Shown one piece after another: positions 26,068 to 34,438 of a stretch of DNA of 64,000 nt. The stretch comes from Pseudobutyrivibrio ruminis DSM 9787 (lineage in GTDB: Bacteria; Bacillota; Clostridia; Lachnospirales; Lachnospiraceae): positions 186,001 to 250,000 of the forward strand of contig NZ_OBMR01000006.1 of assembly GCF_900218035.1 (NCBI RefSeq). Direction: 5' to 3'. A model generated the notes under the pieces. It was not told where the DNA came from, made no database searches, and worked only from the letters and a program-made list of their open reading frames with translations. A program made the position numbers and the translations under genes. How positions within the stretch are numbered: position 1 is the first letter of the stretch; each line of letters starts with the position of its first letter.

Positions 26068-27264
26068 TTAGCCTACAAATGCATCCATCTCATCCATGAG
26101 AGTCTTCTTGTCGAAGTGGGCTTTGTTGTAGTTGCGAGAGTTCTCGCCAAGCTGCGCAAGACGCTCTGGTGATAGCTTACTCATAGCAACAATGCTGACA
26201 GCAAGCTCCTCTGCATCCCCGATATCTGAGCACATACCGCAATCAGCCTCGTTTATAATACGGGCTGTTTCGCCGCGGGCTGAGGCAATGATTGGCATTG
26301 CACAGGCCATGTATGACTGAAGCTTTGCAGGGATTGTTTTAGCAAAAAGCTCGTCATCTGCAAATGAAATGAACGCTGCATCGCCTGTTGCAAGAAGTGC
26401 TGGCACTTCCTCTGGCTTTACACGGCCAGCAAATTCAAACATATCCCAAACTCCATTTTGTGTGATGGAGTGTTCAAATGACTTTCTAGCTCTGCCATCG
26501 CCAACTATAGTGAATCTGATATTTTTGATTCCCTCGTCGCGAATCTTTTTTGCTGCATATGGAAGGATTTCCAAGCCCTGAGCCTGACCAATGTTTCCTG
26601 TGAAGATCACATTGAAGCCTTTATGCTCTTTCTTTGGCTGTGGCTGATAAAATTCCTCGGCATACTGTGGCCAAAAGGAAACCTTATCCTGCTCATCTTC
26701 ATCCACAAGCTTGCGAATCTCTGTAACGAAGCTTGGGCTGGTTCCCCAGATGTGAGTGCAACCTTTATAGATTTTTCTAACCATTCGCTCAATTGGCTTA
26801 AGCACAAGTGGCGAGTGGATTCCAGTAATCATTTCCACGTTGTCAGGCCATAAATCCTGAACATACAAATAACATGGGATGTGATGCATTCTCGCATATC
26901 TCACTCCCACCTTACATTGATTCATAGGAGATGTTTCAAACATAAACACCTCGTCAGCCTTTATCTTTGTGAACAAGCTCCACCAAAAGCCAAAGAATGG
27001 AAAGCTAAAATAATTCATTACCAAGCCAAACTTTCCTTTTCCTCTAGCAATAAGAGGAATGCGGTGGACTTCCACTCCATTTATTGTTTCTTTTGTATTT
27101 TTGAACCAGCCATAGTCTGGGTAGAATTTACCCTCCGGGTAATTTGGAATGCCTGTGACTACTGTTACTTTGTAGCCGCGCTTTACCCACTCGAAGGCCA
27201 TGTCGTTTATCCTAAATTGCTCAGGATAGAAGTACTGGCAAATTATCAAAATATGTTTTTTCAA
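26068..27264 (-). CDS. Glycosyltransferase family 4, WbuB-like
   Basis: A 398-aa GT-B enzyme starting with TTG behind GGGAG. ILIICQYFYPEQFRINDMAFEW and VVTGIPNYPEGKFYPDYGWF are characteristic of the WbuB/fucosaminyl-transferase subgroup; the donor domain has VIFTGNIGQAQGLE and the E-x7-E region is replaced by FADDELFAKTIPAKLQSYMACAMPIIA. It should add an N-acetyl-amino sugar to the repeat. It precedes the synthase gene group and follows the acetyltransferase gene. Confidence 0.85.
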   Translation of the reverse strand: MKKHILIICQYFYPEQFRINDMAFEWVKRGYKVTVVTGIPNYPEGKFYPDYGWFKNTKETINGVEVHRIPLIARGKGKFGLVMNYFSFPFFGFWWSLFTKIKADEVFMFETSPMNQCKVGVRYARMHHIPCYLYVQDLWPDNVEMITGIHSPLVLKPIERMVRKIYKGCTHIWGTSPSFVTEIRKLVDEDEQDKVSFWPQYAEEFYQPQPKKEHKGFNVIFTGNIGQAQGLEILPYAAKKIRDEGIKNIRFTIVGDGRARKSFEHSITQNGVWDMFEFAGRVKPEEVPALLATGDAAFISFADDELFAKTIPAKLQSYMACAMPIIASARGETARIINEADCGMCSDIGDAEELAVSIVAMSKLSPERLAQLGENSRNYNKAHFDKKTLMDEMDAFVG

Positions 27265-27276
27265 ATTTATCTCCCG

Positions 27277-27900
27277 CTAGTCGAAACGGCGTACGGTTTT
27301 TGCTGGGACGCCAACGACTTCGCATCTTCCCTTCGTGTTTTTGATAACGCAAGAGCCAGCCCAGATATGGGTCTCGTCTCCGATTGTCTTGCCCTGTACG
27401 ATTTGTGAGCCGGTGCCAACTTCGATAAGGTTGCCAAGTGTGCAAGCTCCTGAAATGTTGGCGTTAGGGTTGAGTGTATTGAAATCACCAAGTGTGCTAT
27501 CGTGGGCCACTGTACAGTTGAAGTTGATAAGATTCTGGTTGCCGATTTTTACATCAACTGTAAGGATAGCGCCTGCGCAGATAACATTGCCCTCTCCCAT
27601 TTCGACACTATCTGACAAAGTTGCAGATGGGTCGATGAGATTAGGAAAGTGTACATGAGGATTCTTTTTATAAAGCTCATACAAAAACTTTCTGCGCTCC
27701 ATTGAACCCATAGCAATGACTACATCCAAATCCTCGGTAGTTTCAGTAATGAAGCTATCATCGCCAACTACACCTTCGCCTGGCTCAACATCTATATAAC
27801 CTAAAATATTCCATGTTGGATTTACTGCATTGATGCGCTCTGCCAGCCACTTTGTCTCTTTACCGGCACCGCCTGTTCCTGCAATAACTAAGTTTCTCAT
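27277..27900 (-). CDS. PglD/NeuD-type sugar N- or O-acetyltransferase (LegH candidate)
   Basis: A 207-aa protein with an N-terminal Rossmann-like PglD_N domain (NLVIAGTGGAGKETKWLAERI) and a left-handed beta-helix with repeats such as IGNQNLINFNCTVAHDSTLGDFNTLNPNANISG; the histidine in TVAHD is the usual catalytic base. The family transfers acetyl from acetyl-CoA to a 4-amino sugar (PglD, LegH) or to a sialic acid hydroxyl (NeuD). Given legB and legC in the same operon, N-acetylation of a 4-amino-4,6-dideoxy sugar is the best fit. Confidence 0.8.
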   Translation of the reverse strand: MRNLVIAGTGGAGKETKWLAERINAVNPTWNILGYIDVEPGEGVVGDDSFITETTEDLDVVIAMGSMERRKFLYELYKKNPHVHFPNLIDPSATLSDSVEMGEGNVICAGAILTVDVKIGNQNLINFNCTVAHDSTLGDFNTLNPNANISGACTLGNLIEVGTGSQIVQGKTIGDETHIWAGSCVIKNTKGRCEVVGVPAKTVRRFD

Positions 27901-27933
27901 ATTTTCTCCAATTCAATTCTCTACGAATGTTTA

Positions 27934-28668
27934 TTAGTGCTTGCTATCTGTAATAGCAATATTCTGGCCGCTGATCATATCCGCGCCGTCAGAAAGAAGG
28001 AATGCAAGTGTAGGCACAACCTGGTCAACTGTAAGGTTCTTGCCCATAGGCATATCAGCTGCATTCATTTCCTTGATGAGGTCTGGAAGATTATCAAGGA
28101 AGCGTGTCTCTATCATCTCTGGGCTGACGCCATTAACTGTAATCCCCTTATCTGCGTACTCTACAGCAAGTGACTTCATAAGGCCTAAAAGAGCGTATTT
28201 TGTAGTGGTGTAAACGCTCTTGTACTTAGGTGGCATGCCAACTGTGCATGATGTAAGCATGAAGATAACCTTGCCATATTTTTGCTTTGTCATAAAGGGC
28301 AAAAAATCGCCCAGTATATCAACTATTGGACGAAGGTCTGTCTCAGTTGCTGCTGCAAAATCACACCAACCGAGCTTTTTGAATTTTTCATTTTCCATTG
28401 GGGCTGCTGCAAGATGTACCACGTGATCAGGCTTGAGTTCTCTTTCAGCCATAAAATCAAGCATCTTTCTCACCGACATTGCATCAGCAAAATCTGCCTG
28501 TACCATAACAAGCTTATCTCCAAGCTTCTCCTCTAATGGAAGAAGACGTGATGCGCTGCTGCGATAGTGAGCCACGATGGTATCGTAATTGTCAGCCACC
28601 AATTCAATAAGTGCAGTTCCTAATTCTGAGGACGCACCGGTCACGAATAATGTCTTGTTTTCTCTCAT
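27934..28668 (-). CDS. Short-chain dehydrogenase/reductase (PtmA/FabG-like)
   Basis: A 244-aa classical SDR with TGASSELGTALIEL (nucleotide binding) and SCTVGMPPKYKSVYTTTKYAL (catalytic Ser and Y-x-x-x-K). The order and company resemble ptmA of the Campylobacter legionaminic locus. However, it also sits directly beside a hotdog hydratase and an acyl carrier protein gene, so it may instead act as a 3-oxoacyl-ACP reductase making an acyl group for the sugar. Both readings are possible from sequence alone. Confidence 0.78.
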   Translation of the reverse strand: MRENKTLFVTGASSELGTALIELVADNYDTIVAHYRSSASRLLPLEEKLGDKLVMVQADFADAMSVRKMLDFMAERELKPDHVVHLAAAPMENEKFKKLGWCDFAAATETDLRPIVDILGDFLPFMTKQKYGKVIFMLTSCTVGMPPKYKSVYTTTKYALLGLMKSLAVEYADKGITVNGVSPEMIETRFLDNLPDLIKEMNAADMPMGKNLTVDQVVPTLAFLLSDGADMISGQNIAITDSKH

Positions 28669-28679
28669 CTAATCTCCCT

Positions 28680-29093
28680 CTATACCACGAGGATACCCAT
28701 GGTTCCTCGCAGTACCTTTTTTCCATCCTGATTTGTGATGGTTACTTTTAATTCAAGGCGCTGGACACTTTCCACAAGCTCTACGATTTCGCCTGTAACT
28801 GTAAGCTCGTCGCCGATATAAACTGGCTTTGCGAACTTTGTCTCCACCTGCTGGATGAGGCTGCGCTCACCAGGAATGTAGACACCAGCCAATGTAGAGA
28901 GGAAGCTTGCTGTAAGCATGCCATATGCCACACGGCCTGGATGCCCCTTTGCCTTCGCAAACTCCTCATCATTATGAAGTGGGTTGACATCCCCTGTGAT
29001 GCCCTTAAAAGCATCGAGCATCTCCTCAGTGATTTTCACCTTGAAGCTCTCTGTCATCCCCACAGTTAATTCATCAAAAGTATAGTTATTCAT
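28680..29093 (-). CDS. MaoC-like hotdog (R)-hydratase
   Basis: A 137-aa single hotdog-fold protein. ITGDVNPLHNDEEFAKAKGHPGRVAYGML contains the D-x(4)-H hydratase dyad (GDVNPLHND) of the MaoC/PhaJ family, and GTMGILVV is the usual ending. It should hydrate an enoyl-ACP or enoyl-CoA to the 3-hydroxyacyl form. The ATG overlaps the ACP stop by one base (TAATG), so both are made together. Such a gene is rare in a polysaccharide locus. Confidence 0.82.
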   Translation of the reverse strand: MNNYTFDELTVGMTESFKVKITEEMLDAFKGITGDVNPLHNDEEFAKAKGHPGRVAYGMLTASFLSTLAGVYIPGERSLIQQVETKFAKPVYIGDELTVTGEIVELVESVQRLELKVTITNQDGKKVLRGTMGILVV

Positions 29094-29332
29094 TAAAGCT
29101 TACCTACGATTGTGTCAACCATTTCGCCTACGTTCTTAAGTGACTGGATTTCCTTCATGTCGAACTTAACGTTGAACTTCTTTTCGCATGCAACTACAAG
29201 GTTGATCTGCTCAAGCGAATCCCAATCTTCGATATCGTCAGCTGTTGTTGCATCTGTAAGCTCGATATCATCATCGTCAAAAACATCTCTAAATATATCT
29301 GTTAATGTTGCAAATACTTCTTCTCTTGTCAT
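29093..29332 (-). CDS. Acyl carrier protein
   Basis: A 79-aa acidic protein with the phosphopantetheine site DSL (Ser39) in EDWDSLEQINLVVACEKKF. It is of normal ACP length. A dedicated ACP next to a hydratase, an SDR and an acetyltransferase-fold gene suggests that a short hydroxyacyl or acyl chain is prepared for transfer to a sugar. It is not the housekeeping acpP, because no fab genes flank it. Confidence 0.85.
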   Translation of the reverse strand: MTREEVFATLTDIFRDVFDDDDIELTDATTADDIEDWDSLEQINLVVACEKKFNVKFDMKEIQSLKNVGEMVDTIVGKL

Positions 29333-29355
29333 TTTATTTCCTCCAAATCAATTGA

Positions 29356-31041
29356 TTAGTATATTCCAATTGAGTTCAAAATTTCTGGTGCTGCCATGCC
29401 ATCTCTTAAATGCATTAAGAAGTAGATGGTGCCGCACAAGCCAACCATAAGGGCTACATTTTGAATCAAAATCAATGCTAATGCTTTTTTATTTTCCTTG
29501 GCATCAGAACCCAGAGCAATGCACATGCACATATAAACCGGGATTAGATAGCGGTAAGATATCTGAATACGCTCACTACCCTCAGCTGGTGTGAATCGAA
29601 CCAGGCAGCCTGCGAAAATAGCAACTACGCAAGCCAATAGGCCAAGTCCAATAATAACGTATTGCCACTTTTTAAGGCGATTGCCTTTATTAATAATCAA
29701 ACCAACAATTAAAACTACGAGCATCACAATAATGCAAGCCATAGGTACCTGTGCATTAAGCTTGATATGACCAAGCTCAGAACCAATAACATGGTTGATG
29801 TTGTACCAGAAATCTACTTTGATTCCCTCCCAGGCAAACTTAAGTGTGCCGATAGGATCTGCCATAACATCGTACATACTGTATGCTGCACGGCTTGCAT
29901 CCTGCTCTATAGTTGCATGGTTGTGAGAAAGGACAAACATATCATATAACTGGTATTTATACTTTCCAGCGAACTTCTTGATTACTACAAGGGCTCCTGC
30001 TATAAATGCTCCTGCCAAAACATACTCATACCATTTTTTGCTCTTTGCAACATCTGTCCACCATTTCTTAAGTGGAATAGCAAAAAACCATACTGCAAAA
30101 AGGGTATAAACCATTTTGTTTGGAATCAGGATTACAACAATCAATCCAATTAAATATACATGCCATGCATGAACCTTTGTCTTTTCCTGACTTAAATACA
30201 GGCAGACTGTCAACAAAATGAATGAAAACAGTATGCTCATGTTGTCGTAAGAATAGGATGCACAAAGCTGTAATGTAGTTGGGAATAATGAAAACATCAG
30301 CAGCTGCAGCTTTCCAACAGGAAGCAGCTTGATACAAACCCAACCAGCCAGCACGAGTGTAAGGCTGTTCATGAAACGGCCCATAAATACAAGGCCTGAT
30401 AATCCGAATCCTAATAATCTTGCGATAGCTATTCCAAGTCCGGAAAGCAGATAACGCCTAGCCTGTGTAGGCTTTGTATAACACTGTACCAATTCCTTCA
30501 TATCGTCATCGGTATGGAACCAATTGCCATCAGACAAAATCTGATACTGATATGGGAATGTGACATCGATATAAGGCAATCTGTAGTAATCTTCTGCACG
30601 CATGTAGAAATAAGATGTGCCTTCAATCCAGTTGCCGTAGCTACCTGGAGTAGTGTCAAAATCGTGGTCTTTCATTCCTAGATAAATATTGGAGCAATGG
30701 TACGCACTGTAGAAATGCTGAACCTCATCTGCTCCGGAGATAGGTGGCATTACCAACTGCATGCAGATACTCCACCCAATCGCCAATACCAGGTAGATTT
30801 TTGAGTAACTCCACTCTTTATCTAGAAGCAAAAACCTAGCCAAGTAGATAGTGAGTGCTATCATCACAATCAATATAAGGGCAAAATAACCATTGTAAAA
30901 TTTTGTCTTTGAAGTGTCGAAAGCGTTGAGGCAGAAGAACACAATTGAAAAGATGATTCCAAATGCGCTGATTAAAACTGTCCCCAGTTTAAACGCCTTA
31001 TCCATTGTCATTGGATAAAAGAAACTCTTTATTTTTTCCAA
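29356..31041 (-). CDS. DUF2142 polytopic membrane protein
   Basis: A 561-aa protein, TTG start (31041) behind GAGAGG, with about 12-13 hydrophobic helices. The first loop, MQLVMPPISGADEVQHFYSAYH, carries the D-E-x-x-H pattern typical of the DUF2142 family, which is found in polysaccharide clusters and is thought to be related to GT-C enzymes. It may transfer a sugar from a polyprenyl-phosphate donor at the outer face. Role inferred by family and context. Confidence 0.75.
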   Translation of the reverse strand: MEKIKSFFYPMTMDKAFKLGTVLISAFGIIFSIVFFCLNAFDTSKTKFYNGYFALILIVMIALTIYLARFLLLDKEWSYSKIYLVLAIGWSICMQLVMPPISGADEVQHFYSAYHCSNIYLGMKDHDFDTTPGSYGNWIEGTSYFYMRAEDYYRLPYIDVTFPYQYQILSDGNWFHTDDDMKELVQCYTKPTQARRYLLSGLGIAIARLLGFGLSGLVFMGRFMNSLTLVLAGWVCIKLLPVGKLQLLMFSLFPTTLQLCASYSYDNMSILFSFILLTVCLYLSQEKTKVHAWHVYLIGLIVVILIPNKMVYTLFAVWFFAIPLKKWWTDVAKSKKWYEYVLAGAFIAGALVVIKKFAGKYKYQLYDMFVLSHNHATIEQDASRAAYSMYDVMADPIGTLKFAWEGIKVDFWYNINHVIGSELGHIKLNAQVPMACIIVMLVVLIVGLIINKGNRLKKWQYVIIGLGLLACVVAIFAGCLVRFTPAEGSERIQISYRYLIPVYMCMCIALGSDAKENKKALALILIQNVALMVGLCGTIYFLMHLRDGMAAPEILNSIGIY

Positions 31042-31060
31042 GGATAATCCTCTCTATCTA

Positions 31061-32107
31061 TTATTTGTTAATTCCACGTAAGCGATTTTCCATCTTGCCA
31101 AGCTCATCAAGCTGGCCCATGTCCATCCAAGTGTTTTCATTGATTGGATAGACGCCAACCTTTTTACCATCATCCTTCAAGCGGTTGATGATATCAGGGA
31201 AACCGATAAATTCGTCGTCATTAATATACTTCAAAACCTCTGGCTCTACGATGTAGATACCAGTATTTGTGAAGAAGCTGAACTCTGGCTTTTCCTTCAT
31301 ATCAAGGATGTTACCGTGCTCGCCAAATTCAACAACGCCGTAGGCAACCTGGAAGTTGCGAAGTGAGCAAACCATAGTGATCATGTTGCCCTCAGCTTTG
31401 TGGTGAGCGTAAATCTTGGAATAATCTTCCTCGATGAGAATGTCGCAGTTTGTAAGGATGAATGTCTCGTCAACCTTACCACGAAGAAGTGAAAGACCGC
31501 CGCCTGTACCAAGTGGCTTGTCCTCATCCACATACTCGATTGTGTAAGGCTTCTCCACTTCACCAAAATATGACTTAATCATATTTTTCTTGTGGTTAAC
31601 TACAAGAATCATTCTGCCAATGCCATACTCTGCGAAGCTATCCATGATGAGCTCTGCAATTGGCTTCTCCCCAACTGGGATAAGTGGCTTTGGCAAAATG
31701 CGTGTATATGGATATAGACGAGTGCCCTTGCCGCCAGCCATCATAACAACTGGACAAGATAACTCGCCCTGCTTTTTATAATGATTTTCACTCCAGAAGA
31801 CTGTGTCGATAACAACGCCATTTTCATCTACGATTGGCAAGCCTTCGATGTTGTGGCGGCGCAAGAAATCTCTTGCCTCCTCCTTTTCATCGGCCTTAAG
31901 GCTACGAGGCTTGTAGTTTGCGATTGTGCGCACCTCATCATTTAAATCTCCGCCTGAGAGAATGAATCTGCGAACATCACCTTCTGAAAGGGCCGCAATC
32001 AATTTGTTATTGTCATCAACAATGAAGGCTGTTCTTCTTCCACTGGCATCGAATGTTCTCATAGCCTGAAGAACAGAATCTTCCTCATGTATAAATACAT
32101 TTTCCAT
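31061..32107 (-). CDS. ptmE: CBS-domain nucleotidyltransferase (PtmE-like, GDP-GlcN synthesis)
   Basis: A 348-aa protein with two N-terminal CBS motifs (residues 1-110) and a nucleotidyltransferase domain from about 118 (PVVMMAGGKGTRLYPYTRILPKPLIPVGEKPI). This two-part layout is that of PtmE, the glucosamine-1-phosphate guanylyltransferase of the Campylobacter legionaminic acid pathway. It lies between legC and the ACP group. The product would be GDP-glucosamine, the first activated sugar of the GDP route; the GTP preference is inferred from the homologue. Confidence 0.85.
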   Translation of the reverse strand: MENVFIHEEDSVLQAMRTFDASGRRTAFIVDDNNKLIAALSEGDVRRFILSGGDLNDEVRTIANYKPRSLKADEKEEARDFLRRHNIEGLPIVDENGVVIDTVFWSENHYKKQGELSCPVVMMAGGKGTRLYPYTRILPKPLIPVGEKPIAELIMDSFAEYGIGRMILVVNHKKNMIKSYFGEVEKPYTIEYVDEDKPLGTGGGLSLLRGKVDETFILTNCDILIEEDYSKIYAHHKAEGNMITMVCSLRNFQVAYGVVEFGEHGNILDMKEKPEFSFFTNTGIYIVEPEVLKYINDDEFIGFPDIINRLKDDGKKVGVYPINENTWMDMGQLDELGKMENRLRGINK

Positions 32108-32112
32108 AGAAT

Positions 32113-33279
32113 TTACTCCGCAAAAGTCTTTACCACGTCGAGTACGCGGCGTACGCCGGCCTCATCGAGGTTTGTTGAGCATGGTACGTTTACAACGCGT
32201 TTCCAGTACCATGGTGCTTTTTCAAGTTCGTATGTGCGAGCTCCCTGATATGGAAGCTGATCTGAGATAAGACCCCAGATTGGACGAGACTGGATATGCG
32301 CTTCCTTTAATGCTTCGATAAGCTGGTCGCGGCCCTTCTCGTCATTTTCAAATACTACTGAATAGAACCAGTAGTTACTGCGGATGCCTTCTCTGAAGTC
32401 CTGAACGTGAAGTCCTGGCATCTTATCGATTGCATCCTTGTATAAATGATAGTTTGTTGTCTTTGTCTTGATGAAATCTTCAAGCTGCTCTAACTGAGCG
32501 ATTCCAAGAGCTGCCTGAAGGTTTGTCATTCTGTAGTTGAAGCCGATTTCATCATGAATGAAGTTGGCCTGGTCTGCCTTGGCCTGAGTTGTCAAATGCT
32601 TTGCGTGAGCAAGAAGCTCTTCATCATTTGAAACAATCATTCCGCCACCGCCTGTGGTGATGATTTTGTTTCCGTTAAATGAATAGCAGCCTAAATCACC
32701 GATTGTACCGGCAAACTTTCCAGCGTACTTGCCCTCTGTGTAGTATGTTCCAAGAGCCTCTGTTGCATCCTCTACAACTGTAATGTTGTACTTTTCAGCG
32801 ATTGGCATGATGGCTTCCATGTCGGCCATATTTCCGAAGACATGTACTACTACCATAGCCTTGATGTGGCGGCCTGTCTGCTTATCGATAAGCTTACCAT
32901 CTGTGAAGTCACACTCTGTCTCGCAGAACTTCTGAAGCTTCACTGGGTCCATGCAAAGGCTATCGTCGCAATCCATGAATACTGGCTCGGCGCCGATGTA
33001 CTTTGTAGGGTTAACTGCTGCAATAAATGTAAGAGTTGGAACGATAACTGCATCTTCACGAGTAACTCCGCTTAAAAGCAAGCTGATGTGAAGGGCTGAT
33101 GTACCATTCTGTGTGCTGACTGCACCTGGAGCCTTTACATACTCTGCAATCTTCTTCTCAAAATCTGAAACATATGGGCCCGCTGTGGATACCCACTCAG
33201 TCTCTACTGCATCTGTGACATACTTTAATTCGTTACCCTTAAGGTTTGGAACCGAAAGGGCTATAAATTCATCTGACAT
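32113..33279 (-). CDS. legC: DegT-family sugar 4-aminotransferase (LegC-like)
   Basis: A 388-aa PLP enzyme. NGTSALHISLLLSGV binds the cofactor phosphate, VEDATEALGTYY carries the pyridine-ring aspartate, and CYSFNGNKIITTGGGGMIVSND has the Schiff-base lysine. The start LSVPNLKGNELKYVTDAVETEWVSTAG is that of the LegC/PseC subgroup. It should aminate the 4-keto sugar made by LegB at C4 using glutamate. It is separated from legB by a long palindrome. Confidence 0.88.
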   Translation of the reverse strand: MSDEFIALSVPNLKGNELKYVTDAVETEWVSTAGPYVSDFEKKIAEYVKAPGAVSTQNGTSALHISLLLSGVTREDAVIVPTLTFIAAVNPTKYIGAEPVFMDCDDSLCMDPVKLQKFCETECDFTDGKLIDKQTGRHIKAMVVVHVFGNMADMEAIMPIAEKYNITVVEDATEALGTYYTEGKYAGKFAGTIGDLGCYSFNGNKIITTGGGGMIVSNDEELLAHAKHLTTQAKADQANFIHDEIGFNYRMTNLQAALGIAQLEQLEDFIKTKTTNYHLYKDAIDKMPGLHVQDFREGIRSNYWFYSVVFENDEKGRDQLIEALKEAHIQSRPIWGLISDQLPYQGARTYELEKAPWYWKRVVNVPCSTNLDEAGVRRVLDVVKTFAE

Positions 33280-33297
33280 TTCTAATACCTCTAGTCC

Positions 33298-33444
33298 GCC
33301 CTTCTATGTGCCATATGCACTTCCACAGACACGCTTTCGCTCTAGATTTTTCTACTTGCGTTACATAAGATGCTCCTTTCAGGACCATCTAAGTAACGAG
33401 TGAAAAATAAGGTCTTGTGTAAGTACATATGTCACATAACGGGC
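33298..33444. repeat. Long imperfect palindrome between legB and legC
   Basis: The arms from 33298 (GCCCTTCTATGTGCCATATG) and to 33444 are reverse complements with scattered mismatches over most of 147 bp; the centre is near 33370-33390. The inner part holds CACGCTTTCGCT, also present in the palindrome at 47.8 kb. It fills the gap inside the operon and would form a long RNA hairpin in the transcript. Confidence 0.75.
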
Positions 33445-33457
33445 TCATCTAAAATTT

Positions 33458-34438
33458 TTAAATATTGTATATATCAACTTTATATTTATCCATGTTCTCT
33501 CGCAAAAATGCTACCGTTTCCGCGAGACCCTGCTCGAATGTGTACTGTGGCTTCCAGTCTGTGAGCTCAAGAATCTTCTTGTTGCATCCAAGGAGACGAT
33601 TTACCTCAGACTTCTCTGGGCGAAGGCGATCTTCGTCGCAAATGATTTTTGCATTAGGGTTAATCTGACGGATAAGCTCCTCAGCGAGCTGTCCGATAGA
33701 GATTTCCTTCTGTGTTGCGATATTGATTTCTTGGCCAATTGTCTTGTCGCTTTCGTACATAGCAATGAAACCGTGAGCTGTATCCTTTACATAGTTGAAA
33801 TCACGTGTTGGAGTGAGTGAACCAAGCTTAATCTCCTCCTTGCCAGCAAGAAGCTGTGTGATAATTGTAGGGATAACGGCACGTGCTGACTGACGTGGTC
33901 CGAATGTATTGAATGGACGCACGATTGTAACAGGCAAGTCGAATGAACGGTAGAATGACTCTGCAAGTCTATCTGCACCGATTTTTGTAGCTGAGTATGG
34001 AGACTGGCCCTGGTATGGGTGCTTCTCGTCGATTGGAACGTACTGTGCTGTTCCGTAAACTTCTGATGTAGAAGTAACTAATACTCTAGCTGTGCCAAGA
34101 TCTCTGGCTGCCTGTAAAATATTAAGAGTTCCCTTGATGTTTGTGTCAACGTAAGCATCAGGACTGTGATAACTAAATGGAATTGCAATAAGGGCTGCAA
34201 GATGGAATACTGCATCACATCCCTTCATAGCTTCACGAACACCATTAGGGTCGCGAACATCACCGGCGAATACCTCAACGTGATCCATAATATCCTTTGG
34301 AAGTGTGTCGAGCCATCCCCAATTGTTGAATGAATTGTAGTAAACGAATGCACGAACTTCGTAGCCCTTCTTTACTAACTCTTCTACTAAATGTGATCCG
34401 ATGAATCCATCAGAACCTGTAACTAAAACTTTACTCAT
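33458..34438 (-). CDS. legB: NAD-dependent sugar 4,6-dehydratase (LegB-like)
   Basis: A 326-aa extended SDR: VTGSDGFIGSHLVEEL binds NAD, TSTSEVYGTAQYVPI and YSATKIGADRLAESFYRSF give the catalytic T/Y-x-x-x-K, and VRPFNTFGPRQS is conserved. This pattern is that of LegB/GDP-N-acetylglucosamine 4,6-dehydratase, which makes the 4-keto-6-deoxy sugar. With legC, ptmE and legI/F in the same direction it completes the central part of a legionaminic route. The start overlaps the upstream stop by 8 bp. Confidence 0.87.
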   Translation of the reverse strand: MSKVLVTGSDGFIGSHLVEELVKKGYEVRAFVYYNSFNNWGWLDTLPKDIMDHVEVFAGDVRDPNGVREAMKGCDAVFHLAALIAIPFSYHSPDAYVDTNIKGTLNILQAARDLGTARVLVTSTSEVYGTAQYVPIDEKHPYQGQSPYSATKIGADRLAESFYRSFDLPVTIVRPFNTFGPRQSARAVIPTIITQLLAGKEEIKLGSLTPTRDFNYVKDTAHGFIAMYESDKTIGQEINIATQKEISIGQLAEELIRQINPNAKIICDEDRLRPEKSEVNRLLGCNKKILELTDWKPQYTFEQGLAETVAFLRENMDKYKVDIYNI

